A stretch of 32,810 bases of DNA from an uncultured Prevotella sp. Lineage in GTDB: Bacteria > Bacteroidota > Bacteroidia > Bacteroidales > Bacteroidaceae. Position numbers and translations under genes: made by a program. The notes under the pieces were generated by a model. That model did no database searches. It was not told the DNA's origin and saw only the letters and a program-made list of their open reading frames with translations. Numbering within the stretch: the stretch's first letter is position 1; each line of letters opens with the position of its first letter. The stretch lies in NCBI GenBank assembly GCA_900545525.1, contig UQZX01000027.1, positions 1-32,810 on the forward strand, in the 5' to 3' direction. Positions 1-6,202 of the stretch are shown in pieces.

Positions 1-269
1 ATAACTACATTTTCTTATGATTATGTTTGGTTTTTTCCATAGGAAGCAGCCCGCAAACAATAACATACGGCATCGACATTCCCCATTGGGAGTTATGCGC
101 TCATTGGGCTTTCAGCCCGCAAACTGTTATGACGAAATTCACTCCAATTTTCCGACGAATAATAAATTTACTTCTCTTAACATTTTTGCCCGCGGTTTTT
201 AACAAAAACATGCCAATTTTTCGTCACGCTATGCGCGATTTCAGACTTTTTACCGTACATGTAAATTTC
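1..269. other. Non-coding left edge with degenerate repeated segments
   Basis: I see no convincing gene here. The motif CAGCCCGCAAAC occurs twice (about 49-60 and 113-124). The second copy runs into TCACTCCAATTTTCCG at 139-154. This stretch resembles the last 55 bp of the 814-bp transposon in the toxin gene (17934-17988), which also has CTTTCAGCCC followed by ATG and TCACTCCAA. It may be a decayed end of a related element; this is inference from visual alignment. Confidence 0.4.
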
Positions 270-681
270 TGAAAGATAAATTTATTCACTTTGAAACAAA
301 TGAGGTTCAAACAGGATGCCATTCAATGTCACGCGCATAACATTCTCATTACCAGTATATTGCATACATAAAAAACAGGTAAAATCATATATTTTTACAT
401 GTAAAACATGCCATTTTACATCACAAAACAGTATCCGTTGGTCTGTAACGGATACTGTTTTTCATCGTAACTAATACTGTTTTATAGTGTAAAGCATACT
501 GTTCTGCAGTGTAAAGCATGCCACTTTTGTGATTAATAAAGCATTGATTACACACTGGTTAATGCTATTTTGCAAGGTGAAACAGCATTAATTACGCCAA
601 AACGGGCATCAAAACACCTTTCATTCAAGCCTGAAATCGTCATAAAACAGGCAAACGGGAAGTTAAAAAATTTATCTTTCA
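270..681. repeat. Segment bounded by 14-bp inverted repeats, containing a 22-bp-period array
   Basis: TGAAAGATAAATTT at 270-283 is matched exactly by its reverse complement at 668-681. Between them lies a degenerate array in which units can be laid out at exact 22-bp steps: 418-439, 440-461, 462-483, 484-505, 506-527, 528-549, 550-571 and 572-593, with a 21-bp unit at 397-417 before them. The clearest adjacent pair starts at 475 and 497: 22-bp copies with 3 differences, both containing GTGTAAAGCAT. A rough unit consensus is GTAAARCATNCTNTTTT. Similar but weaker words continue to about 308 and 660. I see no open reading frame that fits it. Confidence 0.6.
425..461. repeat. 15-bp perfect hairpin inside the array
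   Basis: AAAACAGTATCCGTT (425-439) pairs perfectly with 447-461 across the 7-base loop GGTCTGT. A T run ends the right arm. It looks like an intrinsic terminator, but no gene lies upstream within the window, and the hairpin occupies two 22-bp units of the surrounding array. It could equally be an operator-like palindrome. Confidence 0.6.
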
Positions 682-987
682 ATGTTTTATTGCACATACA
701 AACACACTTTGTGCAATAATTCGACGCTTTACAACATGTATTTCAACATTAATCGATGCACAAAAAGACGTATTTGTGCAAGTTTCTCTCCAGATTGAAA
801 GATTTAAGTAATGAAAATCCGGAGTGGCATATTAATATTTAAAAACGTTTATTAACATGCGGATGACAGGCGTATTATTATATACAACAACGAGTTCGAG
901 ATAAGGAACAATAGTTTAAGTCGTATTCTTTTCCAGTGTAGGGACGCGTATATTGATTGATAATTGATGGGATAAAAGGAGTAGCAA
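682..987. other. AT-rich non-coding stretch with one hairpin
   Basis: There is no supported gene. TTATTGCACA (687-696) pairs with TGTGCAATAA (710-719) over a 13-base loop. Nothing else recognisable is seen here. Confidence 0.4.
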
Positions 988-1179
988 AATATATCCACAC
1001 AAGTAGGGACACATTCTTGTATCTGTCCGCACGCCTCATAGAGGCGTTCTTTCTGCCATTCACAAAGATAAGAGAGATGAAACAACAAGGTATTTGTATT
1101 GAAAACTTAAGATTTTATTTGAACGCCTCTTCGATGCGTACGGACAGATACAAGATGTGTCCCTACGGGAGGATATATT
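988..1179. repeat. Inverted-repeat (MITE-like) element with GTAGGGACA arms, copy 1
   Basis: The left arm 1003-1029 (starting GTAGGGACACATTCTTG) and the right arm 1141-1166 are inverted copies differing by one inserted base. An outer pair, AATATATCC (988-996) and GGATATATT (1171-1179), extends the fold. A small internal hairpin, ACGCCT with AGGCGT, lies at 1031-1047. A second element with the same arm sequence lies at 5970-6093. There is no transposase, so this would be a non-autonomous element or REP-like palindrome. Confidence 0.7.
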
Positions 1180-1230
1180 GGTATGTTCTTAATTCTAATA
1201 CGAACAGACGTTAAGGAGAAAGGAGGCATA

Positions 1231-1265
1231 TTGCTTGTTTTTTTTAACATAAATCATTATCTTTG
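1231..1265 (+). promoter_or_regulatory. Predicted Bacteroidetes-type promoter for the GH106 operon
   Basis: TATCTTTG at 1258-1265 matches the -7 consensus TAnnTTTG. TTGCTTG at 1231-1237 lies near the expected -33 position. This would give a leader of roughly 85 bases before the ATG at 1355. Predicted by motif only. Confidence 0.55.
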
Positions 1266-1354
1266 CATAAGATAAGGTACGGACACTGCTTACATGCAGG
1301 GGAAAAACACGTCTATATATAAAACTTAAAACGGATACATCAAACAAAGAAACC

Positions 1355-4300
1355 ATGAAAAGAACCGGTATATCACTTTTAATACTGATGCTCACATGTG
1401 CCGCCGCAACGGCAGGCAACTGGTATGATAACTTCAAACGACCGCCCGCGGCAGCACAGCCATGGACATTCTGGTACTGGATGTACGGATGCGTGAGCGA
1501 TGAAGGCATACGGCTCGACCTCAAGGCTATGGATGATGCCGGCATAGCGGGCTTCTATCTCATGCCGATAAAGGACGTAAGCGACGGAAAACAATATAAC
1601 GGCACGGCACGGCAGCTGTCACCTGAGTGGTGGAAGAGAATGGACACGGTGTTCAACGTGGCGGACAGCCTTAACCTTAAAATGGGAATACACTTCTCCG
1701 ACGGCTTTGCCCTCGGCGGCGGTCCGTGGATAACGCCGGAAGAGTCGATGCAGAAGGTGGTGTGGAGCGACACGATAGTATCGGGAGGGAAGGTAAAGAT
1801 GCGCCTTGCCATGCCCAAGGCTTATCAGGGATACTATGAAGACATAGCCGTATTTGCCTATCCGGCGACGAATGCCGACGACAGAACGCCCAAGGCTTCG
1901 GTTGAGTTTCCGTTCCGGTCGTCAACGCCCTGCGACATCATCATGTCCTATGACGAGCCGTTCACGCTGCGCAGCGTAAAGATAGTTACGGGCGGCAACA
2001 ACTATCAGGCACACAGGTACAGACTGTACGCTTCGGACAACGGCACGGACTACCGCTTCGTGCGCGAGATATACCCGGCACGACAGGGCTGGCAGAACAC
2101 CGATGCATACGCCACATACGCCGTTCCGGCAACAACGGCAAGATATTTCAAGTTCCACTGGACCCCCGAGGGCAGCGACCCGGGTGCCGAGGATATGGAC
2201 GCGGCAAAGTGGAAACCCAACCTCAAGGTGGGTAACATAGTGCTCGGCTCGGAAGCGGTGACCGACGGTTACGAGGGAAAATCGGGTGCCGTATGGCGTG
2301 TGTCAAAGGCTTTCGGCATTGCAGACGGCGACTGCGTGAGCCGCAAGAAGGTGCTCAACATCACCAAGGCAGTGAAAGACGGCACCGTGGAGACCTTCCT
2401 GCCAAAGGGAAGATGGCACATCCTGCGCATGGGACACACTTCTACAGGGCACACAAATGCCACGGGAGGAGGCGGACGCGGGCTTGAATGCGACAAGTTC
2501 TCCAAGGTCACAATAGAAAAACAGTTTGACAACTGGTTTGCAAACATATACCGCCACGCACCGAAAGACAAGGTAAAAAAGGTTCTTACGCGTCTGCACG
2601 TTGACAGCTGGGAGTGCGGAAGCCAGAACTGGAGCAGCAATTTTGCTGACGAGTTCATGCGCCGCCGCGGCTATGACCTCACCGAGTGGCTGCCCGTATA
2701 TGCAGGCGTGCCCATAGAGACATCGGCAAAGACCGACAGCGTGCTGAGAGACATACGCCTGACGATAGCCGAGCTTATAGACGAAGTGTTCTTTACGGAG
2801 GTGGAAAGACTGGCAAAAGAGTACAACTGCGAGCTGTCGACGGAGTGCGTGGCACCGACAATGGTGAGCGACGGACTGCTGCACTACCGCCATGCCGACT
2901 ATCCCATGGGCGAGTTTTGGCTCAACAGCCCCACACACGACAAGCCCAACGACATGCTCGACGCCATAAGCGGCGCACATATATATAATAAGTGTATAAT
3001 ACAGGCAGAGGGATTTACCGAGGTGCGCGGCACATGGGACGAGCATCCCGGCATGCTCAAGCCCCTGCTCGACCGCAACTACTGCATGGGCATCAACAGC
3101 ATCGTGTTCCATGTATACACCCACAACCCGTATACCGACCGCAAGCCGGGCATGACGCTCGACGGCATAGGCACATTCTTCCAGCGCGACAACACGTGGT
3201 GGCGCGAGATGCCGGCATTCAGCGACTATATTTCACGCTGCCAGACCCTGCTGCAATATGGCGAGCCTGTAGTAGACCTTGCCGTGTACACCGGAAACGA
3301 GGTGCCGCGCCGCTCAATACTGCCCGAGCGTCTTGTAAGTACGCTGCCCGGACTGTTCGGAAACGAAGCCGTGGAACGTGAGAAAGCACGTGTGGCAAAC
3401 GTGGGACAGCCTCTCGAGGTAAGCCCAGTAGGCGTGACACACACGCTGAACATGACAAAAGCCGATGCGTGGCTCAATCCGCTCAACGGATATCAGTATG
3501 ACTCGTTCAACGAGGACGTACTGAAAACGGCACGGGTTGAGAACGGAGAACTGGTCACTGCATACGGCATGAGATACAAGGCACTCGTGATGCCGCAGGC
3601 ACGTCCGATGAATCCGGACAACATCGTGACATGCAATGCGCGCATAGACTCGCTCGAAGCAATGGGCATAAAGGTTATAAGAAAGCCATGGACAGAAAAG
3701 GACCTTACATCTATGAACATACAACCGGACATCACACTGCCTGAAGGCACTGGCTACACACACCGCCACGGCAAGGATGCCGACATATATTTCATCTGCA
3801 ACCCGACGGACGAGTCAAAGACATTTGCACCGAAATTCCGTGCAAAGGGAAAGAACCGGTATATCGCCGACCCGATGAGCGGAAAATTCTACACGGCGAC
3901 AGAGGATATAACGCTTGATGCCGGAGCATCCACCTTCGTCATAATAACGGACAGAAGCATCGGTACGGAAGAAAAAGAGGCTTACGGCAAGGTTCTCCCT
4001 CTGCAATGTGGAGAATGGAACGTAACGTTTGAGGAGACAGGAAAGAGCATCGCATCGAAAGAGCTGTTCGACTGGAGCAAGCATGCCGACAACAGCATAA
4101 AGTATTACTCCGGACATGCCACATACGAAACGACATTTAAATATAAGGGCAAGAAAAAGGGCAAGGTGATGCTCAACCTTGGCAAGGTAGAAAACATTGC
4201 CACCGTTTACGTGAACGGCAAGAATTGCGGCACGGCATGGATGGCTCCGCATACTGTAGACATTACGGATGCCGTAAAGAAAGGCAACAACTCTTTGCAT

Positions 4301-4453
4301 ATCGAAGTGGTAAACACATGGGCAAACGCCCTGCTCGGCAACGACCTCGGTACTCCCCCGTTCGATGGTATATGGACAAACGGCAAATATCGCAGAGCCG
4401 AGAAGGACACGATACCTGCCGGACTGTTAGGACCGGTTGTGATAATGGAATAG
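1355..4453 (+). CDS. GH106 alpha-L-rhamnosidase, secreted
   Basis: This is a 1032-residue protein with a signal peptide (about residues 1-20, ending AATAG). It has the layout of glycoside hydrolase family 106, which releases alpha-L-rhamnose from rhamnogalacturonan or RG-II side chains. An N-terminal TIM-barrel region (YWMYGCVS, GIHFSDGFALGGGPWI) is followed by inserted beta-sandwich regions. Acidic motifs follow: HVDSWECGSQ with E420, and QAEGFTEVRGTWDEHP with E552. The 132-residue spacing of these glutamates agrees with the acid and base residues I recall for the B. thetaiotaomicron GH106 enzyme BT0986. The C-terminal 180 residues form a galactose-binding-like jelly roll (VYVNGKNCGTAW, VVNTWANALLGN) ending GLLGPVVIME. 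It is the first gene after the promoter at 1258 and is followed after 73 bp by the esterase gene. The family call is firm; the exact linkage cleaved is not readable. Confidence 0.92.
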   Translation: MKRTGISLLILMLTCAAATAGNWYDNFKRPPAAAQPWTFWYWMYGCVSDEGIRLDLKAMDDAGIAGFYLMPIKDVSDGKQYNGTARQLSPEWWKRMDTVFNVADSLNLKMGIHFSDGFALGGGPWITPEESMQKVVWSDTIVSGGKVKMRLAMPKAYQGYYEDIAVFAYPATNADDRTPKASVEFPFRSSTPCDIIMSYDEPFTLRSVKIVTGGNNYQAHRYRLYASDNGTDYRFVREIYPARQGWQNTDAYATYAVPATTARYFKFHWTPEGSDPGAEDMDAAKWKPNLKVGNIVLGSEAVTDGYEGKSGAVWRVSKAFGIADGDCVSRKKVLNITKAVKDGTVETFLPKGRWHILRMGHTSTGHTNATGGGGRGLECDKFSKVTIEKQFDNWFANIYRHAPKDKVKKVLTRLHVDSWECGSQNWSSNFADEFMRRRGYDLTEWLPVYAGVPIETSAKTDSVLRDIRLTIAELIDEVFFTEVERLAKEYNCELSTECVAPTMVSDGLLHYRHADYPMGEFWLNSPTHDKPNDMLDAISGAHIYNKCIIQAEGFTEVRGTWDEHPGMLKPLLDRNYCMGINSIVFHVYTHNPYTDRKPGMTLDGIGTFFQRDNTWWREMPAFSDYISRCQTLLQYGEPVVDLAVYTGNEVPRRSILPERLVSTLPGLFGNEAVEREKARVANVGQPLEVSPVGVTHTLNMTKADAWLNPLNGYQYDSFNEDVLKTARVENGELVTAYGMRYKALVMPQARPMNPDNIVTCNARIDSLEAMGIKVIRKPWTEKDLTSMNIQPDITLPEGTGYTHRHGKDADIYFICNPTDESKTFAPKFRAKGKNRYIADPMSGKFYTATEDITLDAGASTFVIITDRSIGTEEKEAYGKVLPLQCGEWNVTFEETGKSIASKELFDWSKHADNSIKYYSGHATYETTFKYKGKKKGKVMLNLGKVENIATVYVNGKNCGTAWMAPHTVDITDAVKKGNNSLHIEVVNTWANALLGNDLGTPPFDGIWTNGKYRRAEKDTIPAGLLGPVVIME

Positions 4454-4508
4454 AGATGCTATTAATAGCGCCTACACAAGAAATAAAGGAAATAATTATT
4501 CAACAGCG

Positions 4509-4543
4509 AATTATAAATTATAAATTATGAATTATAAATTAAT
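4509..4543 (+). repeat. 7-bp tandem repeat spanning the esterase start codon
   Basis: There are five consecutive units of AATTATA: 4509-4515, 4516-4522, 4523-4529 (AATTATG), 4530-4536, and 4537-4543 (AATTAAT). The third unit differs by one base, and that base creates the ATG start codon at 4527. The repeat encodes the first residues MNYKL. Confidence 0.85.
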
Positions 4544-5927
4544 CATAGCCTCGCTGCTTGTGGCAACAAGTGGAAGCGCAAAAGTTACATTACCCAAGAT
4601 GTTTTCGGACGGCATGGTGATGCAACGCGAGACAAAGGCAAATATATGGGGCAACGCCAACAAACAGGCAACAGTAAAAGTGGCACCGTCGTGGACAAAG
4701 AAAACTTACACGGCAAAAGCTGACAACAACGGTAAGTGGAAGGTAGCGATTGACACTCCGGAGGCAGGAGGCCCCTACTCCATAACATTCAACGACGGTG
4801 AGAAAACCGTGCTTGACAATATATTAATAGGTGAACTGTGGGTATGCTCGGGACAGAGCAACATGGAGATGCAGATGAAAGGCTTCAAGGCACAGCCCGT
4901 GGAAGGGTCAATGAACGACGTGCTGGACAGCCGCGACCATCAGCTGCGCCTGTTCACGGTGAAGCGCAACAGCAAGTTTACGCCTGTCGACACCGTAAGC
5001 GGCAAATGGTATGAGGCAAACACGGGAAGCGTACGCGAGTTCAGCGCGACGGCATATTACTTCGGCAGGATGCTTAGGAAGGTGCTCGGCGTGCCCGTGG
5101 GACTTGTTTCCGTGGCATGGGGAGGCTCGGCATGCGAGGCATGGATGACCGCCGACTGGCTGAAGGCGTTCCCCGACGCAAAGATACCGCAGTCGCCGGA
5201 AGACATTAAATCGAAGAACCGCACGCCGACAGTATTGTACAACGGCATGATGCACCCGCTCATAGGCATGGCGATGCGCGGCGTGATATGGTATCAGGGC
5301 GAGGACAACGTGAACAGGTACAAGACATACGGCGACATGCTTGCCACGATGATACGCGGCTGGCGCGGTGAATGGAACATCGGCGACTTCCCGTTCTACT
5401 ATTGTCAGATTGCGCCGTACGACTACAGCCGCATAAACTGGGACTACAACAGCGCGCTGCTGCGCGAACAGCAGGCACGCGTGGAGACAATGGTGCCCAA
5501 CACGGCAATGGCTGTGCTCATGGATGCCGGACTGGAATACGGCATACACCCGCGCAAGAAGCGTCAGGCGGGCGAACGGCTTGCCGTGCTTGCGTTGAAA
5601 AACACTTACAACATTGCCGGACTGCCGGAGTTTGCACGCTACAAGGATGTTGAGTTCAAGGGCGATACCGCCGTGGTAAGCTTCGACAAGAGCAAGGAAT
5701 GGGTATACTTCAATAACGGAACGACAAGCAACCTGTTTGAGATTGCCGGCGAGGACAGGGTATTCCATCCTGCAAAGGCATGGATAGAGCGCAACCGCGT
5801 TTATCTGAAGAGTGAGAATGTAGGCAAGCCTGTAGCCGTGAGATATGCCTTCAAGAACTGGGCTGACGGAGATTTGTTCTGCGACGGACTGCCCATAAGC
5901 TCGTTCCGCACGGACAACTGGGAATAA
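4527..5927 (+). CDS. Sialate O-acetylesterase-like (SASA/SGNH) carbohydrate acetylesterase, secreted
   Basis: This 466-residue protein has a signal peptide (about 1-18, ending GSA) and the hallmarks of SGNH esterases of the SASA type. The nucleophile motif is GQSNM with S111, preceded by ELWVCS. A second block is RGVIWYQGEDN near residue 251. The catalytic histidine block is GIHPRKKRQAGERLA with H341. In this setting the likely job is removing acetyl groups from rhamnogalacturonan so that glycosidases can act; it could also act on other acetylated glycans. It follows GH106 on the same strand and is probably in the same transcript. The start is taken at 4527 because it gives a complete signal peptide, although that ATG lies inside a 7-bp tandem repeat. 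A beta-sandwich precedes the nucleophile (residues 19-100), as is usual for the family. Confidence 0.88.
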   Translation: MNYKLIIASLLVATSGSAKVTLPKMFSDGMVMQRETKANIWGNANKQATVKVAPSWTKKTYTAKADNNGKWKVAIDTPEAGGPYSITFNDGEKTVLDNILIGELWVCSGQSNMEMQMKGFKAQPVEGSMNDVLDSRDHQLRLFTVKRNSKFTPVDTVSGKWYEANTGSVREFSATAYYFGRMLRKVLGVPVGLVSVAWGGSACEAWMTADWLKAFPDAKIPQSPEDIKSKNRTPTVLYNGMMHPLIGMAMRGVIWYQGEDNVNRYKTYGDMLATMIRGWRGEWNIGDFPFYYCQIAPYDYSRINWDYNSALLREQQARVETMVPNTAMAVLMDAGLEYGIHPRKKRQAGERLAVLALKNTYNIAGLPEFARYKDVEFKGDTAVVSFDKSKEWVYFNNGTTSNLFEIAGEDRVFHPAKAWIERNRVYLKSENVGKPVAVRYAFKNWADGDLFCDGLPISSFRTDNWE

Positions 5928-5945
5928 TAAAAGTATTGTCGTGAT

Positions 5946-6117
5946 GGTGTGTCAAAATTCAACTCTTCCAACCTGTAGGGACATATTCTTGTATTTGTCC
6001 GCCAAACAAACAGCCATTGGATATTTGGATGTTACAAACGGACAAATACAAGACGTGTTGTTGAACGAAGTGAAAAATATGTCCCTACAGGTTGCTGTAT
6101 GAGTATTTTGACACACC
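5946..6117. repeat. Nested inverted-repeat element: GTAGGGACA copy 2 within GTGTGTCAAAA arms
   Basis: The outer arms are GGTGTGTCAAAAT (5946-5958) and its exact reverse complement (6105-6117). The inner arms are AACCTGTAGGGACATATT (5970-5987) and its exact reverse complement (6076-6093). A third pair, CTTGTATTTGTCCG (5988-6001), matches 6039-6052 exactly. The inner part is the same family as 988-1179. The right side carries about 23 extra bases between the second and third pairs. It fills the gap between the esterase and the DUF5703 gene. Confidence 0.75.
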
Positions 6118-6138
6118 TCATTATTAACCCTCTTTGTC

Positions 6139-6192
6139 CTATAAGCCCCATTAGACCTATAAGCCTAATAAGACCAATAAGCCCGATAATTA
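6139..6192 (+). repeat. 9-bp tandem repeat just upstream of the DUF5703-type gene
   Basis: There are six 9-bp units on the pattern nnATAAGnC: CTATAAGCC (6139), CCATTAGAC (6148), CTATAAGCC (6157), TAATAAGAC (6166), CAATAAGCC (6175) and CGATAATTA (6184). It ends 10 bp before the ATG at 6203. No Shine-Dalgarno sequence is visible between it and the start. Confidence 0.75.
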
Positions 6193-6202
6193 TCTCCAAA
6201 CT

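Noticed and set aside
852..1214. Small open frames over the region before GH106
   Set aside because: They run through an inverted-repeat element, so their sequence is explained by the repeat arms.
2303..3124. A 273-codon open frame antisense to GH106
   Set aside because: Antisense to a firmly identified enzyme; composition typical of a reverse-strand shadow.
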